From assembly GCA_000525675.1 (NCBI GenBank), contig CP002190.1:2604001-2668000 (forward strand): a stretch of 64,000 bases of DNA, written 5' to 3'. The first letter of the stretch is position 1, and each line of letters begins with the position of its first letter. This DNA is from Bdellovibrio bacteriovorus W. GTDB taxonomy: Bacteria > Bdellovibrionota > Bdellovibrionia > Bdellovibrionales > Bdellovibrionaceae. A program made the position numbers and the translations under genes. Of this stretch, positions 51,596 through 60,389 are shown piece by piece. The notes beneath the pieces are model-generated. The model saw nothing but the letters and a program-made list of their open reading frames with translations. It searched no databases and was not told the DNA's origin.

Positions 51596-52386
51596 TAGCC
51601 TGCGGCTCTTTCTTTAACCTTCGGCACGTTCTCAGAAACGATAGTCCAAAGCTGCTCGACTCTTTGCTCAAGACGAGCATCAACCTCACCATAGTTCGTT
51701 TCTACGATACACCCACCAGGAGAAAGCTCTGCACTTGGTTCAAACTGAATACGTTTAATAAAATCAAATTCACGGCCTGTTTCTTTTTTAAGTTCTTCTA
51801 AAAACTCAAACTGCTGAGCAGAAACTTGCACAGTGATTTCTTCTTCATCTTGAGAAAGGCTCACAGCATCTCTAAGAACCTGAACCATGGCCTCATTGTT
51901 CTGCTCAAGCTCTGTACGAGCTAAACGCTCGGCCATTCTGAACACCAGTTGAATCAAATGAGACTCATTGAAAGAGACCATCTCTGTTTTGAGACCTTTA
52001 ATCGTATTAAGAAGTTGATCAAGGCCTTCCATCTTTTCAGCAATTTCTGCACTGAATTTTTCGAACGCCGCTTTGCGACCTTCTTCAAGTCCCATGGTAT
52101 AGGCTTCTTGATAAGCACCTTCTTGAATATCTTTTAGTTTTTCAAGAGCTGCTTCTTCAACCTTTTGCTCTTCCGTCGATTGTTCGACTTGATCAATTCC
52201 CGTTTGAATACGAACAGCGTCGTTCATACGGAAATTAGAGCCCTTTTTCTTCTCTGCCAGATAATTCAATGCCTGCTCTGGGGTTCCCAGATCAAAACGC
52301 ATTGGTACGAAATCCAACACCGTCTCTGATGCGGTTTCCGCTGGAAGAATACCTTTTGCGACACGACCAGAATTAGACCATTGCAT
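51595..52386 (-). CDS. fliH: Flagellar assembly protein FliH
   Basis: 263 residues from the ATG at 52386, inside the last codons of fliG; a TTG at 52407 is less likely. The middle helix has a Gly-spaced pattern (EGAYQEAYTMGLEEGRKAAFEKF), the GxxxG-like repeat typical of FliH, and the C-terminal part PSAELSPGGCIVETNYGEVDARLEQRVEQLW is conserved. FliH is the regulator of FliI and links it to FliN. Confidence 0.92.
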   Translation of the reverse strand: MQWSNSGRVAKGILPAETASETVLDFVPMRFDLGTPEQALNYLAEKKKGSNFRMNDAVRIQTGIDQVEQSTEEQKVEEAALEKLKDIQEGAYQEAYTMGLEEGRKAAFEKFSAEIAEKMEGLDQLLNTIKGLKTEMVSFNESHLIQLVFRMAERLARTELEQNNEAMVQVLRDAVSLSQDEEEITVQVSAQQFEFLEELKKETGREFDFIKRIQFEPSAELSPGGCIVETNYGEVDARLEQRVEQLWTIVSENVPKVKERAAG

Positions 52387-53407
52387 CTTCAGAACCGCCT
52401 CTTGCAATTAGGATCTTACCTTCAGCTTCTAAACGTCTTGCCACGTTTACGATTTCCTGTTGAGCACCCTCTACGTCAGAAAGACGTGATGGTCCCATAT
52501 TAGATAAATCTTCACGCAACATATCTGCCGCACGTTGAGAGATGTTTTTAAGAATTTTCGCACGAATTTCTTCACTCGCTGTTTTAAGAGCCAATAGAAG
52601 TTTATCGTTTGGCACTTCTTTAAGAAGTGCTTGAATCCCTCTGTCATCAATCTTAACGATGTCATCAAATACAAACATGAGCTTACGAATTTCCTCAGCT
52701 AGAAGAGGATCTTTCTCTTCTAGGCGAGACATAATTGCCGTCTCTGTATTCTTATCCATAACGTTGAGCATCTCTGCCACTGGTTGAACTCCGCCAAGAG
52801 CGGCTTGCTCGACTGTCGCTGTATTAGATAGCTGATTCTTGAGAACTCGGTCGATTTCAGCAATAAGCTCAGGATCGACATGCTCTAAGTTCGCCATACG
52901 CAAAACCACTTCTGCTTGAAGTGCTTCTGGAAGACGCTTTAGAACCTCTCCTTTTTTCTCTGGCTCTAGGTGAGCTAAGATAACAGCCACCGTTTGAGGA
53001 TGCTCATTCACTAGGAATGTTGCCAAAGACTTCGCATCTACCATCTCTAGAGACTCGAGAGATCGAGAGCCACCAGCATTGATATTTAAACCCCCAAGAA
53101 TACCACGGGCACGCTCTTCACCAAGAGCATCCACAATAGTATCTTTCGCAGAGATTGTTTCTGAGAAGATGTAGTCCTCAGTCTCAGAAATCATTTCATA
53201 GAACTCTTCAAGAACACGTTTCGTCACATGAACAGGAACTACACGAAGTTTGCTCATTTGATTGATCAGCTTACGGATATCAGCATCATCCATACGACGC
53301 AGAAGAACCTTAACGGCATCACGGCCAAGGTAGTTGATAAGAATTGCTGCCTTATCAAAGCCCTTAAGATTTTCGTACTCGATATTATCTGCTCTATAGA
53401 GTTTCAT
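52373..53407 (-). CDS. fliG: Flagellar motor switch protein FliG
   Basis: 344 residues from ATG 53407, preceded by GGAAGGA and sharing one base with the fliF stop. LKGFDKAAILINYLGRDAVKVLLRRMDDADIRKL is the N-terminal FliF-binding domain. HPQTVAVILAHLEPEKKGEVLKRLPEALQAEVVLRMA is the EHPQ armadillo region. The C-terminal torque helix carries alternating charges (VFDDIVKIDDRGIQALLKEV, LREDLSNMGP). It transmits torque and switches direction. Confidence 0.96.
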   Translation of the reverse strand: MKLYRADNIEYENLKGFDKAAILINYLGRDAVKVLLRRMDDADIRKLINQMSKLRVVPVHVTKRVLEEFYEMISETEDYIFSETISAKDTIVDALGEERARGILGGLNINAGGSRSLESLEMVDAKSLATFLVNEHPQTVAVILAHLEPEKKGEVLKRLPEALQAEVVLRMANLEHVDPELIAEIDRVLKNQLSNTATVEQAALGGVQPVAEMLNVMDKNTETAIMSRLEEKDPLLAEEIRKLMFVFDDIVKIDDRGIQALLKEVPNDKLLLALKTASEEIRAKILKNISQRAADMLREDLSNMGPSRLSDVEGAQQEIVNVARRLEAEGKILIARGGSEDAMV

Positions 53408-55056
53408 TAAGTATCCTTCCTGACTAACCACATACCAAATGCGTTCGCGGCTTTTTCTTCGTCACGAGACATTGAAGACATGATGCGATCCTTAAGAAGT
53501 TCACTCTCGGCTTTTTCTGGATCAATAGATTCTTGCAATACTGGAAGTGCTGTTGACATACCTGGAAGGGTGTTATCAACCGACTGTAGTTCTTCAAGTT
53601 CTTCAATCGTTCTTGGTAGCATTTCTTCCACAGAGTCTTGGAAGCTATCAGTAATCCACTGCATGAATGGACGAATCACGATAAAGAAGAATAAAGCTAA
53701 ACTAAACCCAAGAAGAGCCCATTTGAAAAGTGCGTGGATCAACTTCTTTCTTTCAAGAGAAGTGAGGATCTTGTCAGCCTCTGTAAAGTCTTCTGGATGG
53801 AACTGCATGCTTTCGATACGCACACTGTCACCGCGAGAAGTATTAAAGCCGATCGCGTTTTTAACAAGGTCTTCGTATTTTTTTAGTTCTTCAGCACTGC
53901 GTGGCTCAATACGTGTTTCTTTAGAGCCATCAGGATTTGTCACTGTCACAGGACGACCGTCGACAACAACGGCAACACTGACTCTTTCCAAACCACCCGC
54001 AGCTTCGCGAATGTTGCGAACTGTTTTAGGCACTTCGTAGTTTGTCGTCTTAATTTCTTTTTTTACGTCTTGTTTAAAACCAACGGTACCTTGATCTTCA
54101 GACCCCGGAAGGTTTGCACGGGAACCCGGAATACCTGATGGGTTCGTGCGGCTTCCGTCTAAAGATTCTTCTTCAGATTGCTGAGAGCGGATGGCTGTTT
54201 TATCTGGGTCCACCGACTCTTCAATAGAAGAAATAACTCTGTGATTTAAAGTAGCGTCAACCTTAGCAACAACTTTTGCATGGCCCACAACTTTAGATAG
54301 AATATCTTGGATACGATTTTCTAGATCATTTTCGATTTTCGCTTTCAGATCAAGCAGTTCGCTCGATCCACCCATGGCCGTGCTTTCTTGACGAGTCAGG
54401 ACTTTTCCACGCTCATCAAGAACTGTGACTTTATCTGGGTCCATGCCTTCAACTGCGTTGGCGATTAGATAGCGAATACCACGAACTTGCTCAGGAGCTA
54501 ATTCTTTACCTTGATGAAGCTCAACAACAACGGAAGCGGTTGCCTGCCCACCTTCTTCAAGGAAGGTTTTTTTGTTTGGAAGTGCGAGAATAACTTTTGA
54601 TTGTTTTACAGCTGTCAAAGTGTTGATGGCTCTCATCAACTCACCTTGAAGAGCTCTTTGATAATTAATTTTTTGAGCGTAAGAGTTAATTCCGAAATCT
54701 TGTTTATCAAAGATCTCAAGACCCATGTTCCCCATTTTTGGAGATCCAATTTCAGCCATCAAAGACATTTGAGTCGAGTGCAAAAGCTCTTTAGGAATAG
54801 CGACGGTTTTTCCATCATCACGCAATGTGAAGGGGATATTTTTTTCATTCAACTTAGCAACGATTGTAGAAACTTGCTCAGTTGGAATGTTTGTGAAAAG
54901 AGGTGCATAGTCTTTTCCAGAGGCCATAAAGATCATTGCAAAAATCGCAACCATCGCAATGATGGTAACTGCAATAACTGAAATTCTTTTTGTAGGCCCT
55001 AAGTTCTTAAAGAACTCCTGAAACTGTAAGACCAATCCGCCAAATATTTTATTCAA
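53407..55056 (-). CDS. fliF: Flagellar MS-ring protein FliF
   Basis: 549 residues. Transmembrane helices lie near 24-46 and 440-465; between them are the ring-building motifs (YAPLFTNIPTEQVSTIVAKLNEKNIPFTLRDDGKTVAIP, and INYQRALQGELMRAINTLTAVKQSKVILALP). The C-terminus is acidic and binds FliG. Length fits the family. It forms the inner-membrane base of the motor. Confidence 0.96.
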   Translation of the reverse strand: MNKIFGGLVLQFQEFFKNLGPTKRISVIAVTIIAMVAIFAMIFMASGKDYAPLFTNIPTEQVSTIVAKLNEKNIPFTLRDDGKTVAIPKELLHSTQMSLMAEIGSPKMGNMGLEIFDKQDFGINSYAQKINYQRALQGELMRAINTLTAVKQSKVILALPNKKTFLEEGGQATASVVVELHQGKELAPEQVRGIRYLIANAVEGMDPDKVTVLDERGKVLTRQESTAMGGSSELLDLKAKIENDLENRIQDILSKVVGHAKVVAKVDATLNHRVISSIEESVDPDKTAIRSQQSEEESLDGSRTNPSGIPGSRANLPGSEDQGTVGFKQDVKKEIKTTNYEVPKTVRNIREAAGGLERVSVAVVVDGRPVTVTNPDGSKETRIEPRSAEELKKYEDLVKNAIGFNTSRGDSVRIESMQFHPEDFTEADKILTSLERKKLIHALFKWALLGFSLALFFFIVIRPFMQWITDSFQDSVEEMLPRTIEELEELQSVDNTLPGMSTALPVLQESIDPEKAESELLKDRIMSSMSRDEEKAANAFGMWLVRKDT

Positions 55057-55103
55057 GGTAACCCCTCCGACCTGAATCTACGCACTACACTTCAATGAAA
55101 AAA

Positions 55104-55439
55104 CTAAACCTGCATTTTCATGACTTCTTGGTACGCATCAATAATCTTGTTACGTACTTGCACCATCACCTTTAACGCGATGTCAGCTTTCTCTGCTGCG
55201 ATCATCACATCGGCGACGTTATCCGTCTTGCCTGTTGCTAGGTTCTGCATGGAAACGTCTGATTGCTTTTGCATCTCATTCACGTTGCCGACTGCATCTT
55301 TTAGGGTGTCAGCGAAACTCTTGCCAGCTCCTGATGTGGAACCGACAGATGAAGGACCTTCGATGCTCAACGATTTAGAATCGCGAACCATCCCCGTGTC
55401 GATAAATCTATTGGCATTTGATACCGTAAAACCCTCCAT
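55104..55439 (-). CDS. fliE: Flagellar hook-basal body protein FliE
   Basis: 111 residues from ATG 55439, which has AGGAGAGG about eight bases upstream; a start at 55457 is less likely. GAGKSFADTLKDAVGNVNEMQKQSDVSMQNLATGKTDNVADVMIAAEKADIALKVMVQVRNKIIDAYQEVMKMQV is nearly the whole conserved FliE domain. It joins the MS ring to the rod. Confidence 0.94.
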   Translation of the reverse strand: MEGFTVSNANRFIDTGMVRDSKSLSIEGPSSVGSTSGAGKSFADTLKDAVGNVNEMQKQSDVSMQNLATGKTDNVADVMIAAEKADIALKVMVQVRNKIIDAYQEVMKMQV

Positions 55440-55576
55440 GGCTTCACCTCTCCTCATTACAAAATTGTATTAAACAAAATCCAAAAAGTCTTACTAATTT
55501 GCCGCAGTCTAGGAAGATTTTACTCTCTCAAAACCGTCAAAATTCCGTACACATCCCCAAACTCAAAGCCTTACTC

Positions 55577-55680
55577 ATGGGCGCTCTAGTAGGCTTTTTT
55601 ACAAGGCGTGAGGAGGAGAGCGTACTATTAGTACGCCGACGACGAACAACGCAGCTAAAAAAGTCTAATAGAGCGCTCAT
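55577..55680. repeat. 104-bp imperfect palindromic element, copy 2
   Basis: Arms at 55577-55601 and 55656-55680 pair over 25 bases with a few mismatches. The core GCGTACT-ATT-AGTACGC is at 55620-55636. It lies between flgC and fliE, inside the flagellar block. It shares core and inner flanks with copy 1 (7526-7655), but the outer arms differ. A hairpin this large in a co-transcribed gap could cause partial termination or mRNA processing. Confidence 0.75.
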
Positions 55681-55682
55681 CC

Positions 55683-56126
55683 TTAGCGACCGATTTCTAG
55701 GGCGCTGAGGGCCATATCTTTTGACGCTTGTAGAGCTGTCACGTTGGCTTCGTAAGAGCGAGAAGCCTGTATCATATTGGTCATCTCTTCCATCAGATTA
55801 ATGTTCGGATATGCGACATAACCTTCTGGATTTGCATCCGGATGGTCTGGCTCATATTTCAACATAGGAGCTTTTGTATCCGAGATAATATCTGTGACCT
55901 GAACTCTTTGGAAATTACCTTTAGCCTCTGAGCTTGTGATAATTTCGCCAAAGTTCTTAGCATCAGGCATGGCCTCAAACACAACATCCTTACGTCTATA
56001 AGGACCACCTTCAGGTGTCTGAGTTGTATTGATATTGGCAATATTGCTGGCAATGGTATTCATGCGCATTCTTTGCGCTGCCATACCACTACTGCTGACT
56101 CTCATCCCTGTTAAAAAATCAGCCAT
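55683..56126 (-). CDS. flgC: Flagellar basal-body rod protein FlgC
   Basis: 147 residues. LTGMRVSSSGMAAQRMRMNTIASNIANINTTQTPEGGPYRRKDVVFE and the C-terminal MTNMIQASRSYEANVTALQASKDMALSALEI are the FlgC signatures. Proximal rod subunit. Confidence 0.96.
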   Translation of the reverse strand: MADFLTGMRVSSSGMAAQRMRMNTIASNIANINTTQTPEGGPYRRKDVVFEAMPDAKNFGEIITSSEAKGNFQRVQVTDIISDTKAPMLKYEPDHPDANPEGYVAYPNINLMEEMTNMIQASRSYEANVTALQASKDMALSALEIGR

Positions 56127-56160
56127 CTACTCCCCCTTAGCGTCCTTCAGAAGCTGCGTA

Positions 56161-56547
56161 TTAAAGAGCCGCCATTTTTTTATTAATCAATTGAAGAGCC
56201 GCTTTATACATGATCGCGTTCTCAGAAAGCGCCGACATTTCTTTTTCAACGTCCACGGTATTGCCATCATTATTTACTTGGCCTTCTGGATCTTCATAAA
56301 TATCTGGACGAGTTTTACTGATGGAAACTCCACCAATGCCAAAGTGCTTAGAATCACTTGTGCTCAATGAGTTAGCGCCGTCAAGATCGAGGGCTCTTTG
56401 TAGAGCACCTTCAAAATCCATTTTCTTCGCCTGATATCCTGGCGTTTCTGCATTGGCGATATTCGACGACGTCACGTTGTGACGGATCTGACGCATAGAC
56501 AGAGACGTTGCTAAGGCGTTGGTAGTTTTATCAAAAAGACTACTCAT
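56161..56547 (-). CDS. flgB: Flagellar basal-body rod protein FlgB
   Basis: 128 residues. SLRQIRHNVTSSNIANAETPGYQAKKMDFEGAL-type N-terminus and VNNDGNTVDVEKEMSALSENAIMYKAALQLINKKM C-terminus are standard FlgB. It overlaps the AAA+ regulator gene by four bases (ATGA). Innermost rod protein. Confidence 0.95.
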   Translation of the reverse strand: MSSLFDKTTNALATSLSMRQIRHNVTSSNIANAETPGYQAKKMDFEGALQRALDLDGANSLSTSDSKHFGIGGVSISKTRPDIYEDPEGQVNNDGNTVDVEKEMSALSENAIMYKAALQLINKKMAAL

Positions 56548-57389
56548 AAGACACCCTCCTCCCGATATTCATTGAGTTTGTTTCTTAATGTTCTAATACT
56601 AATTCCAAGCATTTGCGCCGCCCGAGTCCTGTTCTGAGCTGTCAGCTCTAAGGTCTGTAGGATTAGACGCTTCTCCACTTCAGAAAGGGACATCCCAGCG
56701 GCAAAATCCCCCGACAAATCTCCAGCTACCGGCTCAAATTGAATATATTCGTGCTCGATGATGGAGTTCTTCGCCAAAAGCACCGCGCGCTCGATCACAT
56801 TCTCAAGTTCACGGATGTTTCCAGGCCAAGTCCACGAGTTCAAACGCTCGAAGGCTTCCGCAGAAAGGCGGATTCCTGACTTGCCATGCATGATTTGAGA
56901 AACCTCAAGAACAAAGCGAACAATATTCTGAAAATCATGAATACGATCTTCCAAGCGCGGGATTTCTAAATGCACCACTGCTAACTTATAAAATAAATCT
57001 TGGCGGAACTGATCCTGCTTCACCATGGCACGCAGATCTTTGCGTGTCGTAGAGATAAATCTTGGACGTTGAGCCGCTTCTTTTTCAAAGAGTCTCATGA
57101 TTTCGGCCTGAAGATTTACATCCGCGCAGTCTAAGTCTTCGATAATCAGAGTTCCACCGTCTACTTTTGCAAAATCAAAAGCCAAAGGGTTCTTACAATC
57201 TAAAACATAGATCTTTGGAGAACGACTTTTCACAAAGATGTACCTTGCAAGGCTAGTCTTACCAACACCTGCATCGCCCACGATCAAAAGACTTGCTTGA
57301 GTTCCAGCTAACTGAAGGCTCAGTTGCTTCACTTCGTGCATTCTTTGGTCTTCAATATGAAGGGCGTCAAAATCAAAGTACGACATCAC
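56544..57389 (-). CDS. AAA+ regulator of NtrC type lacking receiver and GAFTGA loop
   Basis: 281 residues. Walker A is VGDAGVGKTSLAR, Walker B GGTLIIEDLDCAD and the sensor regions RFISTTRKDLRAMV and FRQDLFYKLAVVHLEIPRL, with WPGNIRELENVIERA and a Fis-type helix-turn-helix NRTRAAQMLGISIRTLRNKL. About 35 residues that normally lie between Walker A and B and carry the ESELFGHE and GAFTGA elements are absent. Without GAFTGA it should not remodel sigma-54 holoenzyme by itself. It may be a co-regulator or partner of a full activator for flagellar genes, as FlrC/FleQ-type proteins are. It overlaps flgB and starts five bases after the TPR gene. Confidence 0.9.
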   Translation of the reverse strand: MMSYFDFDALHIEDQRMHEVKQLSLQLAGTQASLLIVGDAGVGKTSLARYIFVKSRSPKIYVLDCKNPLAFDFAKVDGGTLIIEDLDCADVNLQAEIMRLFEKEAAQRPRFISTTRKDLRAMVKQDQFRQDLFYKLAVVHLEIPRLEDRIHDFQNIVRFVLEVSQIMHGKSGIRLSAEAFERLNSWTWPGNIRELENVIERAVLLAKNSIIEHEYIQFEPVAGDLSGDFAAGMSLSEVEKRLILQTLELTAQNRTRAAQMLGISIRTLRNKLNEYREEGVL

Positions 57390-57394
57390 AACTC

Positions 57395-60175
57395 CTATTT
57401 ACTCTGCTCGTTCTCAGACATCGCTGGAATTCTTTTGATATATTTTTTATAACCATCTCTCCACTCAGAGTTTTTTAGCTGCTCTTGAGCTAAATTACTC
57501 CAGAAAGAGTTTTTCTTATCTTTGAACTCGCTCCAAACTTCGGCGGCTTTTTGAACCTCACCCTGGTCGAAATAAATCTGACCTAGCTTGTAGCGAATTG
57601 AAGATAATGGACGTGAGTCTTCATAAGACTCTAAAAGCTTATTATAAGACGCAATCGCTTGTGGTTTTCGGTGAAGCTCTAACTGAAGGTCTCCACTCAT
57701 TTCCAAAGATTTTGCATGGATTGCCGGATCTACTTTTCCAGAATCCGTTTGCATTTTATCAACCATATCTAAAGCTTTGAGTGCCTCATCTGATTTCTTC
57801 TGCTTCACTTGAAGTTCAGCAAGTTTCAAATAAGGAGCCGCCACTCTTTGAGGCTCCCCCTTCCAAGTTCTTAAAAGCTCTCCAAGGTAACGAACAGCAG
57901 AATCAATATCATCGCGACTCTCTAGAAGCTGAACCGCAATCCCCACTCTTTCGATCTGATCTTTCTCAGTCATTTTCTCAGGATTTTTAATATTGTTGAG
58001 ATGCTCGTAGGCAAGTTGCAATTTGCTTTCTTGTGCATAAACCGCAGAAAGACGTAAATTCATTTCATCTTCCGTTGGGATTTGTTCCTTTACTTGAATT
58101 TCTTTCGCCTGCGGAGTGCCGCGAATTGCGTAAGTGCGATTCAAAACATCTTTATAATATTTCTGCGCTTCTTCAGGAACTCCGCCCATTTCAAAAGCGC
58201 GACCCACGTTGTATTTGGTATCAAGACGATTGGAATTCTTTAACCAATTATCACGATACTCACTGTGAGTTTTCAGAGCCTTTAAGAAATTCTTTTCATT
58301 AATTTCATGTTGAAGCTTGTCGTTAATATTTGAAACAATTCTGCCTGTAACCAGTGGCACGTCCACTGTCGTTGGATGCTCTTTGTAGTATTTCGATAAA
58401 AGATCAATCGCTCTTTGATACTCATCACGACGTGTGAATCCATCGGCTACCATCACCGTTGCGAACTGCTCGATATTTGGTAAATCCACTTTTCTTGCCA
58501 AAGACATGATCTCGCCGACAGCACTGTTTACTTCTTTTGGCTTCATGCCTTTCATGCGAGCACTTAATAGACGTAAACGCGCAATCACTGCACTTGGCGA
58601 TTCTCCGTAGCGGAAGTAAGTCTCTAAATAAGCTCCCATCACTCGCGAAGTATCCACTCCTAGAATATCTAAAAGTTCACCCATGCGAGTCATCGCGTAG
58701 GCAGAGTGCTCATGGCTTGGGAAGCGTTTTACGAATTCTTTATAGAGATCTAAACTTTGTAGATAGTCTTTTTTCCAGAACAAAGACTCTGCTTGATTGA
58801 AGAAAGCATTAGGATAAGAGGCCTGACCTTCACCATAATTTTTAATCGAAGATTTATAGTCTGTGATCGCCTTTGCATAGTCTTTGGACTTAAATGCCAC
58901 GTCACCCAATCTATAAGCCGCTTCGACTTTGATGTCCTGATTCTTTGTATTTTTCTCAAGCTCAGCAAGTTCCTTACGAGCTTCTTCGGCACGATTGAGT
59001 TTCAAATACGACAAACCCGTTCCAAGACGTGCCAAATCTTTTGAAAGACCTTTTGGGTCTGCAAAGTTTTTATTCTCTAGATGGTCATTGAAAAGGCGAA
59101 GTGCATTTAGATAGTCGCCTTTTTCCATAGACAAGAATCCCAACTTCAAAGAAGTCTTTTCTGCCAATGGAGACTTAGGATATTTTGTAATTGCATCTTT
59201 ATACGCTTGAACTGCTTGCTCGTAGTGGAAAGGCTTTTGGTCTTTCTCCCACATCCTTAGTTGCACATCACCAACCATGAAATCTAGTACTTCATGGTAT
59301 TCAGAGTTAGGGTACTTATCTTTAAACCACTCTTGAGTCTTTAGGAAAACGGCGTCTCTTTCTTTTTCAAAAAGAGTTAGTAACAAACGCGCCTGCTTAT
59401 TTTCATCTGTGTTCTTCACACTGATGTCATAAATAGTTGGCGTCATCTTCGCCTTTTCCCAGATGGCTACGGGGAACTCTAACATTGGGAATGGAATATA
59501 ATAGTTATCTTGAGCTTTGATGAGAGCATCTTCTTTGATCTCATAGTCCTTCACAGAGAAGCGACTATAGTCAGGATCACCACCATCAAAAATACCGCTG
59601 CGAACAGGATCTAGCTGAGCCAATGTCGGCCCTTGTTCTGCAATCGTCAGCGCATCGGCGGTCGCCGGCTTTCTATCAGTGTTCTTATCTGTTTTATCAT
59701 TCACCTTTGTTTTTGCAACTTTAGGTGCTTTTTTGACAGGTGCTGGTTTAACATCTTTCTTTTCTGGAAGCTTCGTCGCCACTTGTGGATTCAAATAAAA
59801 ATCCACAATCAAACGCGAAGGCTGATCTGTGAGATAATCAAAAGTTTCAATATTTTGATTGCCTAAATGAAAGCGAACGACACTTTTGCCGTCAATTCCC
59901 TGAGGGTCTACTTGTACGGAAGATATATAGTCATGCTTAAAAGCCTTCAAAGCTTCTAAAGACTTTGTATCCAACGATGGAATTGTCATCTCGACTATGG
60001 TCTGGCCGTTCTTTTCAACCTTCTTAAGGTCATAATCCCAGTTCTGCTGCCCCGATAATTCAAAGTGAACAGTGTCCCCTTGAAATCCAATGGTGCTTTT
60101 CACAGCGCTGGCCTGTGCGATAAGAGTTCCAAACAATAGGCATCCTGCCACAACTAACTTCTGCAAAGTGTTCAC
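57395..60175 (-). CDS. Large periplasmic TPR protein with AMIN-like N-terminus
   Basis: 926 residues with a signal peptide (about 1-24, ending AQASA). Residues 25-130 (GFQGDTVHFELSGQQNWDYDL to PSRLIVDFYL) resemble an AMIN domain, which localises periplasmic proteins at peptidoglycan. A Lys/Pro/Ala linker follows, then about fifteen TPR-like helix pairs (LKLGFLSMEKGDYLNALRLFNDHLENK, YRLGDVAFKSKDYAKAITDYKSSIKNY). The GTG at 60175 abuts AAGGA, while a TTG at 60166 has better spacing and may be the true start. It heads the flagellar block behind a sigma-54-like promoter. Its role is not known; a scaffold in motor or envelope assembly is inference. Confidence 0.8.
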   Translation of the reverse strand: MNTLQKLVVAGCLLFGTLIAQASAVKSTIGFQGDTVHFELSGQQNWDYDLKKVEKNGQTIVEMTIPSLDTKSLEALKAFKHDYISSVQVDPQGIDGKSVVRFHLGNQNIETFDYLTDQPSRLIVDFYLNPQVATKLPEKKDVKPAPVKKAPKVAKTKVNDKTDKNTDRKPATADALTIAEQGPTLAQLDPVRSGIFDGGDPDYSRFSVKDYEIKEDALIKAQDNYYIPFPMLEFPVAIWEKAKMTPTIYDISVKNTDENKQARLLLTLFEKERDAVFLKTQEWFKDKYPNSEYHEVLDFMVGDVQLRMWEKDQKPFHYEQAVQAYKDAITKYPKSPLAEKTSLKLGFLSMEKGDYLNALRLFNDHLENKNFADPKGLSKDLARLGTGLSYLKLNRAEEARKELAELEKNTKNQDIKVEAAYRLGDVAFKSKDYAKAITDYKSSIKNYGEGQASYPNAFFNQAESLFWKKDYLQSLDLYKEFVKRFPSHEHSAYAMTRMGELLDILGVDTSRVMGAYLETYFRYGESPSAVIARLRLLSARMKGMKPKEVNSAVGEIMSLARKVDLPNIEQFATVMVADGFTRRDEYQRAIDLLSKYYKEHPTTVDVPLVTGRIVSNINDKLQHEINEKNFLKALKTHSEYRDNWLKNSNRLDTKYNVGRAFEMGGVPEEAQKYYKDVLNRTYAIRGTPQAKEIQVKEQIPTEDEMNLRLSAVYAQESKLQLAYEHLNNIKNPEKMTEKDQIERVGIAVQLLESRDDIDSAVRYLGELLRTWKGEPQRVAAPYLKLAELQVKQKKSDEALKALDMVDKMQTDSGKVDPAIHAKSLEMSGDLQLELHRKPQAIASYNKLLESYEDSRPLSSIRYKLGQIYFDQGEVQKAAEVWSEFKDKKNSFWSNLAQEQLKNSEWRDGYKKYIKRIPAMSENEQSK

Positions 60176-60210
60176 TCCTTGAACTTACTTTTTCTCCACT
60201 GATTGCCATT

Positions 60211-60225
60211 GCACAGAGAGTGCCA
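60211..60225 (-). promoter_or_regulatory. Candidate sigma-54 promoter of the flagellar block
   Basis: Minus strand TGGCACTCTCTGTGC fits TGGCAC-N5-TTGC with one change and the GG-N10-GC spacing. Predicted start is about 24 bases before the TPR gene. The GCAC...GTGC text is also a small palindrome, so another protein could bind here. Confidence 0.55.
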
Positions 60226-60319
60226 GTGTTTTTTGAGGTTCATGGCAAATTGGTTCAAGATGGGCAAAAAGTTTCATAGCTTTTCTGGCGGAGGCGACAA
60301 TCCCCTGACAGAGACGTTA

Positions 60320-60341
60320 GTCTAGTTGATAGGTCTAGTTG
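60320..60341 (+). repeat. Short direct repeat upstream of the Mla operon
   Basis: GTCTAGTTG occurs twice, 13 bases apart, about 50 bases before the lipoprotein gene. It could be a regulator site. Confidence 0.3.
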
Positions 60342-60389
60342 CTTTTTTTCGACTGAACTTTATCCACCCATCACCCGATACGGAGACGT

